Assembly (NCBI RefSeq): GCF_014202115.1
Contig: NZ_JACHFW010000010.1
Span: 87,349 to 151,348 of the forward strand
Reading direction: 5' to 3'
Origin: Catenibacillus scindens
GTDB lineage: Bacteria > Bacillota > Clostridia > Lachnospirales > Lachnospiraceae
DNA length: 64,000 nt
Shown here: positions 37,486 through 46,949 of the stretch, one piece after another
Layout of the letters: the number at the start of each line of letters is the position of its first letter
Position numbering within the stretch: the stretch's first letter is position 1
Position numbers and translations under genes: made by a program
The notes under the pieces: generated by a model
Databases searched by the model: none
What the model saw: only the letters and a program-made list of their open reading frames with translations
Told to the model about the DNA's origin: nothing

Positions 37486-37770
37486 TTATTCTACAACAGC
37501 GAGAATGTCGCTCTGTTTAACAATGATATATTCCTCACCGTCCAGTTTAACTTCTGTTCCCGCATATTTGGAATAGATAACTTTAGAACCAACGGTTACC
37601 TGCATAACAACTTCCTTGCCATCAACCATTCCACCCGGTCCAACAGCGATAACTTCCGCTTCCTGTGGTTTTTCCTTAGCCTGACCAGTCAGGATGATTC
37701 CGGACTTTGTAGTCTCTTCTGCAACTAACTGTTTTAATACAACTCTGTCTCCTAATGGCACTAATTTCAT
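37486..37770 (-). CDS. groES: Co-chaperonin GroES
   Basis: Protein of 94 residues starting MKLVPLGDRVVLKQLVAEET, with the mobile-loop sequence TTKSGIILTG and C-terminal SDILAVVE. Caps the GroEL ring. First gene of the operon; AAGGAGG is well spaced before the ATG. Confidence 0.98.
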   Translation of the reverse strand: MKLVPLGDRVVLKQLVAEETTKSGIILTGQAKEKPQEAEVIAVGPGGMVDGKEVVMQVTVGSKVIYSKYAGTEVKLDGEEYIIVKQSDILAVVE

Positions 37771-37809
37771 ATCTAAATTCCTCCTTAAAAGATTTCAGCT
37801 TCTTCTTTA

Positions 37810-37836
37810 TTAGCACTCACTCAAATCGAGTGCTAA
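37810..37836. promoter_or_regulatory. CIRCE operator (HrcA-binding site)
   Basis: Perfect TTAGCACTC-N9-GAGTGCTAA between the promoter and groES. The heat-shock repressor HrcA binds this element; hrcA itself is not in the window. Confidence 0.97.
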
Positions 37837-37847
37837 CCGATGTATTT

Positions 37848-37876
37848 ATAATATGTTTTTTACGGTTTTTATGCAA
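37848..37876 (-). promoter_or_regulatory. groESL promoter
   Basis: Minus strand TTGCAT (37871-37876), 17-base spacer, TATTAT (37848-37853), immediately upstream of CIRCE. Confidence 0.8.
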
Positions 37877-37993
37877 GCATATACAGATTGCAATATCACC
37901 CGATTTTTACAACAATGCTCTGTTTTCCTCATAAATACTCTGTTTTTCTTTATTTTTCATTTTTTATTATAAAAAAGCTTACAGACCGCTACT

Positions 37994-39661
37994 TTATTTT
38001 CCCGGCTTATAAGAACTCTTTAAAGATACGATCCGGTTAAACACCGGAGCTAAAGGCGTTGAATCTTTAACGTCCACGCAAAAATATCCCTGGCGGACAA
38101 ACTGAAAGCTGTCTCCGGCCAAAGCGTTGGCAAGATCTGGTTCCACATAGCAGTTATCCAACACTGTCAGTGAGTCAGGATTGAGATTTAAAGAACCGTC
38201 CTCTTTGTTATAAACACCTTTCTCCTCATCTACCAGATTTTCGTACAGGCGAACTGTAGCCCGCACCGCGTAGGGCGCAGCCACCCAGTGGATCGTTCCC
38301 TTCACTTTTCTTCCGGTAAATCCGCTGCCGCTGCGGGTCTGTGGGTCATAGGTACAGTGGATCTCCGTTACCCGGCCATTTTCATCCTTCTTATAATCTG
38401 TGCATGTCACAAAATACCCGTTCATAAGGCGAACCTCATTGCCCGGATAGAGGCGGAAATATTTTTTTGGCGGCTCCTCCATAAAGTCCTCACGTTCAAT
38501 ATAAAGTTCCCGGCAGAAAGGCACCTTCCGTGTACCCAGGGCCTCGTTTTCCTGATTATTCACCACATCCATATATTCCACCTGGCCTTCAGGATAATTA
38601 TCAATAATCAGTTTGACAGGATCTAAGACGGCCATAACACGGCTGCACTTTAATTTAAGATCCTCGCGGATACAGTACTCAAGCATGGCGTAATCCACGC
38701 TGGACTGGCTTTTGGACACGCCAACCAGATCCATGAACATCTGTATGGATTCCGGTGTAAATCCACGGCGGCGCAGGGCGGCGATGGATACAAGGCGGGG
38801 ATCATCCCACCCGTCAACAATATTTTCCTCTACCAGCTTTTTGATATATCTTTTTCCGGTGATCACATTCTGGAGATAGAGCTTGGCAAATTCAATCTGT
38901 TTTGGCGGATGCGGATACTCCAGCTCCCGGACAACCCAGTCATAGAGGGGACGATGATCCTCAAACTCCAGTGTACAAATAGAGTGAGTGACGCCTTCAA
39001 TGGCATCCTCAATGGGATGGGCAAAATCATACATCGGGTAAATGCACCACTTATCCCCGGTATTGTGATGAGTCATATGGGCCACACGGTAGATGACCGG
39101 ATCCCTCATATTAATGTTGGGTGAAGACATATCAATTTTTGCCCGGAGTACACGGCTTCCATCCTCAAATTCACCGTTTTTCATCCGTTCAAAAAGATCC
39201 AGATTTTCCTCAACAGAGCGGTCCCTGTAAGGACTGTTCTTTCCAGGTTCGGTCAAAGTTCCCCGATACTGGCGGATTTCTTCAGCGCTTAAATCACATA
39301 CATAGGCTTTTCCTTTTTTGATCAGTTTGACTGCCGCCTCATACATCTGGTCAAAATAGTTGGAGGCAAACAAAACCTCGCCGTCATAGACAGCTCCCAG
39401 CCATTTCACATCCTCAATGATAGATTCCACAAACTCGCTCTTTTCTTTCATCGGGTTAGTATCATCAAATCTCAGATGAAATCTGCCGCCGTACTTCTTT
39501 GCCAGGCCATAGTTCAGCAGAATAGACTTGGCATGTCCGATATGAAGGTATCCGTTAGGTTCCGGGGGAAAACGGGTACATACCTGAGTGTAAACGCCTT
39601 CTTCAAGATCCTTATCTATAATTTGTTCAATAAAATTTTTAGAAACAACTTCATTTTCCAT
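37994..39661 (-). CDS. glnS: Glutaminyl-tRNA synthetase
   Basis: Class I synthetase of 555 residues. HIGH-type signature in [21 protein letters not shown], and a KMSKS-like VSKSQ. C-terminal beta-barrel anticodon domain with KGTIHWV. Most Firmicutes make Gln-tRNA through GatCAB; a GlnRS occurs in some Clostridia and is thought to be ancestrally acquired. GGAGG precedes the ATG. Monocistronic. Confidence 0.96.
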   Translation of the reverse strand: MENEVVSKNFIEQIIDKDLEEGVYTQVCTRFPPEPNGYLHIGHAKSILLNYGLAKKYGGRFHLRFDDTNPMKEKSEFVESIIEDVKWLGAVYDGEVLFASNYFDQMYEAAVKLIKKGKAYVCDLSAEEIRQYRGTLTEPGKNSPYRDRSVEENLDLFERMKNGEFEDGSRVLRAKIDMSSPNINMRDPVIYRVAHMTHHNTGDKWCIYPMYDFAHPIEDAIEGVTHSICTLEFEDHRPLYDWVVRELEYPHPPKQIEFAKLYLQNVITGKRYIKKLVEENIVDGWDDPRLVSIAALRRRGFTPESIQMFMDLVGVSKSQSSVDYAMLEYCIREDLKLKCSRVMAVLDPVKLIIDNYPEGQVEYMDVVNNQENEALGTRKVPFCRELYIEREDFMEEPPKKYFRLYPGNEVRLMNGYFVTCTDYKKDENGRVTEIHCTYDPQTRSGSGFTGRKVKGTIHWVAAPYAVRATVRLYENLVDEEKGVYNKEDGSLNLNPDSLTVLDNCYVEPDLANALAGDSFQFVRQGYFCVDVKDSTPLAPVFNRIVSLKSSYKPGK

Positions 39662-39797
39662 ATTGTTATGATTCCTCCCTGTTATTTTTGGCTCTCATAA
39701 ATACTGCCGCCACCCAATGGGTGGCATGATGTTTATTATGATAGCATAGCTGTCTGAACAGGGCAAGGGCGAAGTATATATTTTTTTCATTTTGTTG

Positions 39798-39826
39798 TTG
39801 ACACCTGATGGAAAATGTAGTATTCT
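39798..39826 (+). promoter_or_regulatory. tRNA-Thr promoter
   Basis: TTGACA (39798-39803), 17-base spacer, TATTCT (39821-39826), 23 bases before the tRNA. Confidence 0.85.
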
Positions 39827-39849
39827 AATAAAGCTGAATCGAACAGCAC

Positions 39850-39922
39850 GCTGCCTTGGCTCAGTCGGTAGAGCGTCGCCTTGGTAAGGCGGAGGTCGGG
39901 GGTTCAAGTCCCCTAGGCAGCT
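39850..39922 (+). tRNA. tRNA-Thr (anticodon GGT)
   Basis: Acceptor stem GCTGCCT / AGGCAGC, D-arm GGCTCAGTCGGTAGAGC, anticodon loop TTGGTAA, T-arm with GGTTCAAGTC. Anticodon GGT reads ACC/ACU. CCA is not encoded. A T-run directly follows and probably terminates the transcript. Confidence 0.95.
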
Positions 39923-40067
39923 TTTTTTCTTTTTTGATAGACTCCTGAAATCCTTAATTTTACTGGGTTTTCTGGAGTCTTTCTTTTTTTCTGAATCTCA
40001 GGGTATCAAAGTTCGCGCACTTGATTTCCTTTTATGTATTAAGCTACAGCCCTTTTTTCTTTTTGTC

Positions 40068-40096
40068 TTGACAGACGAACATATGTTTGTTATTAT
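40068..40096 (+). promoter_or_regulatory. Promoter with LexA/DinR-like SOS box
   Basis: TTGACA (40068-40073), 17-base spacer, TATTAT (40091-40096). The spacer holds CGAACATATGTTTG (40076-40089), which fits the Bacillus-type LexA box CGAACRNRYGTTYC at 13 of 14 positions. Bound LexA would block this promoter directly. Confidence 0.65.
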
Positions 40097-40128
40097 TAAT
40101 TACATCATAAAAAAGGCAGGTTATGCTT

Positions 40129-41295
40129 ATGATCCACAGATTATTGAAAATGAAACTCCCCTACGTTTTTATCCTCTGTCTCCTCCTGTCCGGGTGTGCC
40201 CCTTCCGCCGGTCTTTCCGCCGGGAGCAGACCGGAGACTTCCCCTCAATCCTCTGTTGACACAAACCCGGAGACTATTGTCCATTTTATCGACGTGGGAC
40301 AGGGCGACAGTATTCTCATAGAGTCCGGCGGACAGACCATGCTTATTGATGCCGGTACTAACGAGAGCGGCGCTGAGGTTCTCAACTACCTGAAGGCACA
40401 GCAGATCACCCATCTGGACTGGGTCATTGGCACCCATCCCCACGAAGACCATATCGGCGGCCTTGATGACATAATCCTTGCTGTTGACACAGACCGGGTC
40501 ATGATGCCGCCTAAGGAACACACCACAAAGACTTTTGAGGATGTTCTGGATGCCGTCATGGAGAAAGATCTCTCACTGACGGAGCCGGTAATTGGCGACA
40601 CTTATCCCCTGGGGGATGCCCGTTTTACAGTGCTTGGCCCGGCGAAAGATTATGGGGATGACCTTAACAACTGGTCAGTTGTCCTTCTCCTGACCTGCGG
40701 GGATACAAGTTTCCTCTTTACCGGCGATGCAGAGGTAGAGGCAGAGGAAGATATACTGGCATCCGGGCTGGCCATTGACGCTGACGTTTTAAAAGTGGCC
40801 CATCACGGCAGTGATACATCCACATCCGACGCTTTCCTGTCCGCTGTATCTCCAGATTATGCGGTGATCAGCGTCGGCCAGGACAACGATTATGGTCATC
40901 CCTGCCAGGTCACTCTGGATAGGCTGGAGACCGCCGGCGCTGACATTTTCCGCACAGATCTTATGGGAACAGTCATTGCTTACAGCGATGGTACTCATCT
41001 GAGCTTCTCCGCCGAAAGTGATCCAGCGCAATCTGGGATGGACGCCTCAGCGGACAGTTCCTCATTCCTGTGGGATACAGAAGAAACCGGCATCTATGCC
41101 GCCCAATCCGGGGAAGGCACTGACGAATCCGCAGCAGAGACAGAGGAAGATATTCAGGTTCACATCACCCAAAGCGGCAGCAGGTACCACAGAGAAGGGT
41201 GCAGTTCCCTTGAAAATTCAGATACCGTCATATCCCTTGACGAAGCTAAAAGCCGGGGATACACGCCCTGTCAGAGGTGCCATCCCCCGGAATAG
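40129..41295 (+). CDS. ComEC-like metallo-beta-lactamase lipoprotein
   Basis: Extracytoplasmic hydrolase of 388 residues. Lipoprotein signal (FILCLLLSGC, Cys23), then a metallo-beta-lactamase fold: FIDVGQGDSILIE, metal motif HPHEDH (103-108), TGDAE and VAHHGSDTS. This is the ComEC/Rec2 C-terminal hydrolase type, proposed to act on phosphodiester or nucleic-acid substrates, but without ComEC membrane domains. The C-terminus (about 340-388) is a separate YHREGCSSL...CQRCHP module, a cysteine motif also found on secreted nucleases, perhaps metal-binding. AGG eight bases before the ATG at 40129 favours it over 40123. The promoter carries a LexA-like box. Confidence 0.85.
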   Translation: MIHRLLKMKLPYVFILCLLLSGCAPSAGLSAGSRPETSPQSSVDTNPETIVHFIDVGQGDSILIESGGQTMLIDAGTNESGAEVLNYLKAQQITHLDWVIGTHPHEDHIGGLDDIILAVDTDRVMMPPKEHTTKTFEDVLDAVMEKDLSLTEPVIGDTYPLGDARFTVLGPAKDYGDDLNNWSVVLLLTCGDTSFLFTGDAEVEAEEDILASGLAIDADVLKVAHHGSDTSTSDAFLSAVSPDYAVISVGQDNDYGHPCQVTLDRLETAGADIFRTDLMGTVIAYSDGTHLSFSAESDPAQSGMDASADSSSFLWDTEETGIYAAQSGEGTDESAAETEEDIQVHITQSGSRYHREGCSSLENSDTVISLDEAKSRGYTPCQRCHPPE

Positions 41296-41300
41296 GATAT

Positions 41301-41921
41301 CTAGCTCTTTTTCCTCTTTTTTACCCGGCGGAAGATTACCGCTGCTGCCACCGACAGCAGCGCCGCTAGAACAAGGATCGTCCAGTTTTTATATGTATCC
41401 ATCCATTTCGTTATTATTTCCCAGGAGGCTCCGGCAAAAGCTCCCATGTGAACCAGGACAATATTCCACACAAGCGTACCAGCAGTAGTCATGACCATGA
41501 ACGGCCCCATGGCCATGCCGGACATCCCAGCGGGGATTGAGATCAAACTCCTGAGAATAGGTATACATCTGCAGAAAAACACCGCAGCCTTCCCCTTTTT
41601 TGAAAACCATTCCAGTGTCAGTTCCACATCTTCTTTTTTAAAATGCAGCAGGCGACCCGCTCGGCCATCCAGAAATTTCAGCAACCGTTCCCGGCCGAGA
41701 AGCCATCCCGCAAAGTAGAGTACCAGCGCCCCGGCCACTGAGCCCGTTGTCGCCGCAAGTATCACGCCCCATATGTTTAGTTTTGTAAATGTTGTCAAAA
41801 AGCCTCCGAAGGTGAGGATCACCTCTGAGGGGATGGGAGGAAATATATTTTCCAGGGCGATCAGCACTGCGATACCCACATATCCCCATTGCTCCGCTAT
41901 GGCCATGATCATATCTTCCAT
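41301..41921 (-). CDS. DedA-family membrane protein
   Basis: Protein of 206 residues with the DedA core: N-terminal ALENIFPPIPSEVILTFGGF and later GRFIP-like FFCRCIPILRSLISIPAGMSGM, plus four or five helices. DedA/VTT proteins act in lipid carrier (undecaprenyl-phosphate) or phospholipid translocation and membrane homeostasis. The chosen ATG at 41921 follows GGGAG; that GGGAG is part of a strong hairpin, so expression may be conditional. Downstream of sigH on the same strand. Confidence 0.88.
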   Translation of the reverse strand: MEDMIMAIAEQWGYVGIAVLIALENIFPPIPSEVILTFGGFLTTFTKLNIWGVILAATTGSVAGALVLYFAGWLLGRERLLKFLDGRAGRLLHFKKEDVELTLEWFSKKGKAAVFFCRCIPILRSLISIPAGMSGMAMGPFMVMTTAGTLVWNIVLVHMGAFAGASWEIITKWMDTYKNWTILVLAALLSVAAAVIFRRVKKRKKS

Positions 41922-41927
41922 AAAAAA

Positions 41928-41969
41928 CTCCCGGAGATTCTTTATACTATGTATATGAATCTCCGGGAG
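41928..41969 (-). terminator. Terminator/attenuator between sigH and dedA
   Basis: Perfect 13-bp stem CTCCCGGAGATTC / GAATCTCCGGGAG with a 16-base loop, followed on the minus strand by TTTTTT and then the dedA ATG. It should end sigH transcripts, and the stem includes the dedA ribosome binding site. Confidence 0.8.
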
Positions 41970-41980
41970 AAGTATACCGG

Positions 41981-42586
41981 TCAATCACTGATATGCTGGG
42001 CCTTTTTCTTGATCCTCTGGATCGCGTTATCCACAGATTTTTCATTTTTATTCAGTACCATGGCAATCTGACCGTAACTTTGTCCTTCCATAAACAGATC
42101 CAAAACCTTTTTTTCAAAGGGACTGAGAACATCCAGTAACCGCTGCCATGCCTGCTCCCGGTTTTCTTTAATAAAAAAGGAGTCCTCCGGCCCGGCCCCT
42201 TCCTCCGACAGTGTGTCCATAAGCACCGGGGCATTCTCTCCGTCTTCCGCCGGCTCATAGAGAGAAACATAAGAATTTAGAGGCTGATGCTTCTTTCGCT
42301 GAGCCGCCCGGACAGCGGAATAAATCTGACGGCTGACACAAATCTGGGCAAAAGCCCCAAAGGAGACCGTCTCCTGCGGCTTATAATCCCAGATGGCTTT
42401 CATCAGCCCGATCATCCCTTCCTGTATAAGATCATCGCTCTCACCGCCAATAAGATAAAGCTGACGCGCCTTTTTTTTCACCATACTCTTATATTTATTC
42501 AAAAGATAATCAATCCCCGCCTTCTCACCCTCCTGGATGCACTGGCAGATCTGTTCATCGGTCATTTGATCAAACCGGTTTTCCAT
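41981..42586 (-). CDS. sigH: RNA polymerase sigma-H factor
   Basis: Sigma-70-family protein of 201 residues, the length of SigH/Spo0H. Region 2 includes DDLIQEGMIGLMKAIWDYKP and the -10-recognising stretch; region 4 HTH is LSPFEKKVLDLFMEGQSYGQ followed by KSVDNAIQRIKKK. In Bacillus, SigH drives early sporulation and competence genes. Gene order cysE-cysS-mrnC-rlmB-sigH matches Bacillus subtilis, except that yacP between rlmB and sigH is absent; this synteny supports the symbol. Confidence 0.88.
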   Translation of the reverse strand: MENRFDQMTDEQICQCIQEGEKAGIDYLLNKYKSMVKKKARQLYLIGGESDDLIQEGMIGLMKAIWDYKPQETVSFGAFAQICVSRQIYSAVRAAQRKKHQPLNSYVSLYEPAEDGENAPVLMDTLSEEGAGPEDSFFIKENREQAWQRLLDVLSPFEKKVLDLFMEGQSYGQIAMVLNKNEKSVDNAIQRIKKKAQHISD

Positions 42587-42616
42587 ATATATCTCCTGTT
42601 CTCGGTGTCACACGAT

Positions 42617-43357
42617 TCACCCCAGCCTCTGACGGACAATCTCATAAGCCAAAACACCGGCGGCCACAGAGGCGTTCAGTGAGTCGATATCCCCCTTCAT
42701 TGGGATTGACGCGATAAAATCGCATTTTTCTTTAACAATCCGGCTGACGCCGCTGCCCTCATTGCCGATCACAAGACCTATGGGGCCTTTCAGATTCAGG
42801 CGGTACATTAACTCCCCGCCCATATCCGCGCAGACAAACCAGAGATTTTCCTTTTTCAACTGTTCAATAACCGCCGCCATATTGGTCACCCTGGCCACCG
42901 GCGTATAATTTATGGCTCCTGCAGAAACTTTGGCCACTGTTGGAGTCAGCCCTACTGCCCGGTTTTTTGGAATAATGAGCCCGTGGGCTCCTGCTAGATT
43001 AGCCGTTCTTAAAATTGCCCCCAGGTTATGAGGGTCTTCGATACCGTCCAAAAGAATAATAAAAGGATCTTCCCCCTTTTTCCGGGCATTTTGTAGGATA
43101 TCTTCCACCTGGACATACTGATAAGCGGCGCAGATGGCAATAACGCCCTGATGATGTTTGGTCAAGGAAAGCTGATCCAGCCGCTCTTTGGACACAAAAT
43201 GGACCACTGTGTCTTTTTTCCTGGCTTCCCGCAAGATTGTGTTTATAGGTCCGTCCTGACATCCTTCCAGGACAAAAAGTTTGTCAATTGTTTTTCCCGA
43301 CCGCAAAGCCTCAACCACAGGATTGCGGCCCTCGATTTTCGATTCTTCGTATCTCAT
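42617..43357 (-). CDS. rlmB: 23S rRNA 2'-O-ribose methyltransferase RlmB (TrmH/SpoU family)
   Basis: Protein of 246 residues. N-terminal substrate-binding domain (EGRNPVVEALRSGKTIDKLF) and a knotted SpoU domain with motif 1 DPHNLGAILRTANLAG, motif 2 GLVIGNEGSGVS and motif 3 IPMKGDIDSLNASVAAGV. Methylates a guanosine in 23S rRNA. Overlaps mrnC by four bases (ATGA). Confidence 0.93.
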   Translation of the reverse strand: MRYEESKIEGRNPVVEALRSGKTIDKLFVLEGCQDGPINTILREARKKDTVVHFVSKERLDQLSLTKHHQGVIAICAAYQYVQVEDILQNARKKGEDPFIILLDGIEDPHNLGAILRTANLAGAHGLIIPKNRAVGLTPTVAKVSAGAINYTPVARVTNMAAVIEQLKKENLWFVCADMGGELMYRLNLKGPIGLVIGNEGSGVSRIVKEKCDFIASIPMKGDIDSLNASVAAGVLAYEIVRQRLG

Positions 43358-43857
43358 AACTGAATCCTTTCATTCAGACCATAGTGTACCAGTTCAATAA
43401 TACGGTTCAGGTCTTGCTTTAAATATAAATACCCCAAAAGCGCCTCAAATCCCGTAGCCATGCGGTAATCGGTCATTGTCGCGTTTTTTGCCATAGTATA
43501 AGATTTTGCATTGCGGCCCCGCTTATACACAGCCTCTTCTTCCTGAGTCAGGAGAGGCTCCAGCACTTTGACCATTTCAGCCTGGGAAGAAGCCTTAACC
43601 AGCGCGCTAGAACGTTTATGGAGCTTGTTGACTGGCGCGTTTGAATGTTCCACAACAATGGTGCGGACAATAATCTCAAACACCGCGTCGCCCAGATAAG
43701 CCAGAGTCAGCGGCGAAAAAGCCCGGACATCAGGCACTTTCAGGCCAAACATAGCTCTGAAATGTTCATCCAGCGCCATCATCGGTTTCTCATCCGCTTT
43801 TTTTTCACAAATATTTTTTTCAGATTCCGTGATCATATTTTCTTCCAATGACTCCAT
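43354..43857 (-). CDS. mrnC: Mini-ribonuclease III
   Basis: Protein of 167 residues comprising only an RNase III catalytic domain. The signature LTLAYLGDAVFEI holds the catalytic acidic residues; no double-stranded-RNA-binding domain follows. It matures 23S rRNA ends in Firmicutes. The ATG at 43857, two bases beyond the cysS stop, is chosen; the frame extends to 43875. Confidence 0.92.
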   Translation of the reverse strand: MESLEENMITESEKNICEKKADEKPMMALDEHFRAMFGLKVPDVRAFSPLTLAYLGDAVFEIIVRTIVVEHSNAPVNKLHKRSSALVKASSQAEMVKVLEPLLTQEEEAVYKRGRNAKSYTMAKNATMTDYRMATGFEALLGYLYLKQDLNRIIELVHYGLNERIQL

Positions 43858-43859
43858 GA

Positions 43860-45260
43860 TTACGCTCTCTTCCATTTAACACCTTCCCGTGTATCTTCCA
43901 GGATAATGCCTTTTTCCAACAGCATTTGCCGGATTTCATCAGCTCTTGCAAAATTTTTAGCCTTTCTCGCGCTTTGCCGCTCTGCGATCAGCGCCTCAAT
44001 ATCCTCGTCCAGCATTTCTTCTTCGCGTTCTGTGATAATTCCCAGGATATCACTATATTCTACAATAGCTTTTAACACAGTGCTGACGAATTTCGCAGAT
44101 GACTGGGATGTAGCCTGAACATTTGCCAGACGAACCATTTCAAAGACAGCAGAAACCGCGTCCGCTGTGTTAAAATCGTCATCCATGGCCCGGTCAAATT
44201 TCTGACAGAGAGCCTCAAGAGCTTTAATCTGCTCCTGCTCATTTTCATCCATAGGGTGGTCTTCTCCCTCTATAGATCTCAGACGATCCACAGCGGTTAA
44301 AATGCGATCAAGTCCGTTTTTCGCCGCAGCCATTAAATCCGCACTAAAATTTAAAGGACTCCGGTAATGCGCGCTGAGCATAAAAAACCGCAGCACCTGA
44401 AGATCATATTTTTCGCCAATCTCACGGACAGTGAAAAAATTGCCAAGAGACTTGGACATTTTCACATTATCAATATTTAAAAAGCCGTTATGCATCCAAT
44501 AATGGGCAAATTCTTTCTCATTGCACGCCTCGCTCTGAGCGATCTCATTTTCATGGTGAGGGAAAATGAGATCCTCGCCGCCGGCGTGAATATCAATCTG
44601 TTCTCCCAGATATTTTTTAGCCATCACCGAGCATTCAATATGCCATCCGGGACGGCCGTCTCCCCATGGTGACGGCCAAGACGGTTCCCCCTCTTTTTTA
44701 GGCTTCCAAAGGACAAAATCCAGAGGATCTTCTTTGCCTGCCTCACCGGTGACTTTAATATCTCTGTGTCCGGCCTCAAGATCATCAATATTCTTTTTAG
44801 AAAGCTTTCCGTAATCTTTAAAGGATCTTGTCCTGAAGTATACGGTTCCATCTACCGCATAGGCATGATCTTTCTCAATAAGTGTCTGGATCATGTCGAT
44901 CATCCCGCCAATCTCCTCAGTGGCGCGGGGATGATGGGTCGCTTCCTTAACGTTAAGGCTTTCCATATCTTTTTGAGCTTCTCTTATAAAACGTTGAGAA
45001 ATCACAGAAGCGTCCACACCTTCTTCATTTGCCTTTTTTATAATCTTGTCATCCACATCTGTAAAGTTAGAGACATAATTGACATCATATCCTTTATGCT
45101 CCAGATAGCGCCTCACCGTATCAAAAACGATCATTGGACGGGCGTTTCCTATATGAATATAATTGTACACCGTAGGGCCGCACACATACATACGCACATG
45201 GCCCTCTTCCAGGGGGACAAATTCTTCCTTTTTTCGTGTCAGCGTATTATAAATTTTCAT
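43860..45260 (-). CDS. cysS: Cysteinyl-tRNA synthetase
   Basis: Class I synthetase of 466 residues. HIGH-type motif in [11 protein letters not shown], zinc-binding Cys28 in [10 protein letters not shown] with other ligands in IECS, and HHENE, and the KMSKS motif in [12 protein letters not shown]. Its start overlaps the cysE stop (ATGA). Expressed from the Cys T-box promoter with cysE. Confidence 0.97.
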   Translation of the reverse strand: MKIYNTLTRKKEEFVPLEEGHVRMYVCGPTVYNYIHIGNARPMIVFDTVRRYLEHKGYDVNYVSNFTDVDDKIIKKANEEGVDASVISQRFIREAQKDMESLNVKEATHHPRATEEIGGMIDMIQTLIEKDHAYAVDGTVYFRTRSFKDYGKLSKKNIDDLEAGHRDIKVTGEAGKEDPLDFVLWKPKKEGEPSWPSPWGDGRPGWHIECSVMAKKYLGEQIDIHAGGEDLIFPHHENEIAQSEACNEKEFAHYWMHNGFLNIDNVKMSKSLGNFFTVREIGEKYDLQVLRFFMLSAHYRSPLNFSADLMAAAKNGLDRILTAVDRLRSIEGEDHPMDENEQEQIKALEALCQKFDRAMDDDFNTADAVSAVFEMVRLANVQATSQSSAKFVSTVLKAIVEYSDILGIITEREEEMLDEDIEALIAERQSARKAKNFARADEIRQMLLEKGIILEDTREGVKWKRA

Positions 45261-45997
45261 GATATTTCCTCCTTGCTTTCTTTGGCCGGCTTATCCAGTC
45301 CGTAGATTTCATTAAATACCGCTTCATATTCATTTTCATGCATTTGCTGGCAATGTTTACACAGCAATGTCAACTGGAGATGGAGCCTTCGGTTTTCCTC
45401 GGTCACCGTATGGAGATCCCCGGATACTGGATCTGGAAGATCCGTCTGATTCAGTTCCACCTGGGGTGCCATTGTGCTTTGGCGGCGCACAACCCGCCCC
45501 GGAATACCAACAACAGTTGAATTTGGAGGAACTTCTTTGAGGACAACGCTGCCCGCACCGATCTTGGAATTATCCCCGATTTTAAAAGATCCGAGAACTT
45601 TCGCCCCGGCGCTGATCATCACATTATTGCCGATAGTGGGATGGCGCTTGCCGCTCTCCTTCCCGGTACCGCCCAGGGTAACACCCTGATACAGCGTCAC
45701 ATTATCTCCGATCACCGCCGTCTCTCCAATAACCACTCCGTGGCCATGGTCAATAAACAGTCCCTTACCGATCACCGCTCCCGGATGGATCTCAATCCCG
45801 GTTTTGCGGGCAGTTCTTTGAGATATCCACCTTGCCCAGAAAAAATGTCCTTTTAAATAAAGCTTATGGGCAAGCCGGTAATGCATAATCGCCTTAAAAC
45901 TTGGATATAGAAAAACTTCCATACTTGACTTTATTGCTGGATCCCTCTCCCGTATAATTCGAATTTCTTCTTTTACATATTTTATAAAATGAAGCAT
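45257..45997 (-). CDS. cysE: Serine O-acetyltransferase
   Basis: Protein of 246 residues making O-acetylserine from serine and acetyl-CoA, the first committed step of cysteine synthesis. The left-handed beta-helix hexapeptide repeats include [20 protein letters not shown] with the catalytic His, and [28 protein letters not shown] precedes the ATG. First gene of the operon after the T-box. The C-terminal 60 residues are an extension beyond the compact Bacillus form. Confidence 0.95.
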   Translation of the reverse strand: MLHFIKYVKEEIRIIRERDPAIKSSMEVFLYPSFKAIMHYRLAHKLYLKGHFFWARWISQRTARKTGIEIHPGAVIGKGLFIDHGHGVVIGETAVIGDNVTLYQGVTLGGTGKESGKRHPTIGNNVMISAGAKVLGSFKIGDNSKIGAGSVVLKEVPPNSTVVGIPGRVVRRQSTMAPQVELNQTDLPDPVSGDLHTVTEENRRLHLQLTLLCKHCQQMHENEYEAVFNEIYGLDKPAKESKEEIS

Positions 45998-46073
45998 CGC
46001 CGGACACCTCCTTTTAAATTCATCCTTCTGCCTCAGCCGCTTCCTCTCTGCTGCAGCGCGATTAAAGCGGAGC

Positions 46074-46117
46074 GTTTTTCATTTCACAGGAACACAGTTT
46101 TCTGTGAAATGAAAAAC
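46074..46117 (-). promoter_or_regulatory. Second perfect hairpin overlapping the T-box U-tract
   Basis: GTTTTTCATTTCACAG / CTGTGAAATGAAAAAC, 16 bp perfect with a 12-base loop. One arm includes the U-tract of the T-box terminator, so the two structures share sequence. Possibly a post-termination stabiliser or an RNA processing site. Confidence 0.65.
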
Positions 46118-46389
46118 ACCGCCTCTATAAAATAGAGGCGGCGGCTACCACGGTTCCACTCTAATGGGAGGATATCCTCCCCCTTTGCGCTGATAAACAG
46201 ACTCACTTAACGCGTGCAACGTGCCGGAATACTCATCTTTCCTCCGGCAGGCTCCTGGGCGCACTTCTTAAAGCCTATTGTAAAAGCCGCTTTCAGCCCA
46301 CGGCGGCCTCTCTCTGATACAAGCACTTTAATAACTTCCCAATCTTTGCCTTTTTTCACATATATGCCAGTATTTTACTGACTGACGTT
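46112..46389 (-). promoter_or_regulatory. T-box riboswitch (tRNA-Cys) of cysE-cysS
   Basis: Untranslated leader with the T-box bulge AGAGTGGAACCGTGG (46148-46162), which pairs with the tRNA acceptor end, and a terminator stem CCGCCTCTA...TAGAGGCGG followed by GTTTTTC (46112-46142). Stem I carries the GA-rich AGAGAGG segment and a candidate specifier UGC (46261-46263), a Cys codon, in agreement with the downstream genes. Uncharged tRNA-Cys binding would allow readthrough. Confidence 0.93.
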
Positions 46390-46395
46390 TCATAT

Positions 46396-46424
46396 AGCAT
46401 ATTCAAAAATCCGAAATTTGTCAA
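46396..46424 (-). promoter_or_regulatory. Promoter of the cysE operon
   Basis: Minus strand TTGACA (46419-46424), 17-base spacer, TATGCT (46396-46401), just upstream of the T-box leader. Confidence 0.85.
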
Positions 46425-46461
46425 TAGTTTTTAAATTTTATAACCGCCCTGTCCTAAAAAA

Positions 46462-46929
46462 TTACTTCAGCAGGCAGATAGCCTGGGCAGAAATTCCCAG
46501 TTCTTCCCCGGTAAATCCAAGACCTTCTTCTGTGGTCGCTTTTATATTAATATCCTCCACAGAAATTTCCAGAACGCGGGCAACGTTCTGACGCATCGTA
46601 TCAATATAGGGGCGCATTTTCGGCCTCTGAGCGATAACAGTAGCATCAATATTTCCGATTTCAAAACCATTTTCTTTCAGCAGATGCCCCACGTTGGCCA
46701 AAAGCTTCAAACTTGACACTCCCCGGTAGCGCTCATCTGTATCCGGGAAGTGTTTCCCGATATCATCCAGTCCGGCAGCCCCAAGCAGCGCATCCATAAT
46801 AGCGTGCAGAAGCACATCCGCGTCAGAATGGCCTAGAAGCCCTTTCTCATAAGGGATGTCCACACCGCCAATGATCAGTTTCCTGCCTTCTACTAATTTG
46901 TGGACATCGTAACCCATACCTATTCGCAT
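46462..46929 (-). CDS. ispF: 2-C-methyl-D-erythritol 2,4-cyclodiphosphate synthase
   Basis: Protein of 155 residues starting [20 protein letters not shown]. Metal ligands Asp8/His10 in GYDVH, the signature [20 protein letters not shown], and a C-terminal [15 protein letters not shown] match IspF. It acts in the non-mevalonate isoprenoid pathway as a trimer. It lies upstream of the cys operon on the same strand, reminiscent of the Bacillus ispD-ispF-gltX-cysE order, though ispD and gltX are missing here. Confidence 0.96.
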   Translation of the reverse strand: MRIGMGYDVHKLVEGRKLIIGGVDIPYEKGLLGHSDADVLLHAIMDALLGAAGLDDIGKHFPDTDERYRGVSSLKLLANVGHLLKENGFEIGNIDATVIAQRPKMRPYIDTMRQNVARVLEISVEDINIKATTEEGLGFTGEELGISAQAICLLK

Positions 46930-46949
46930 TTTTCAACCTCCTATGTATT

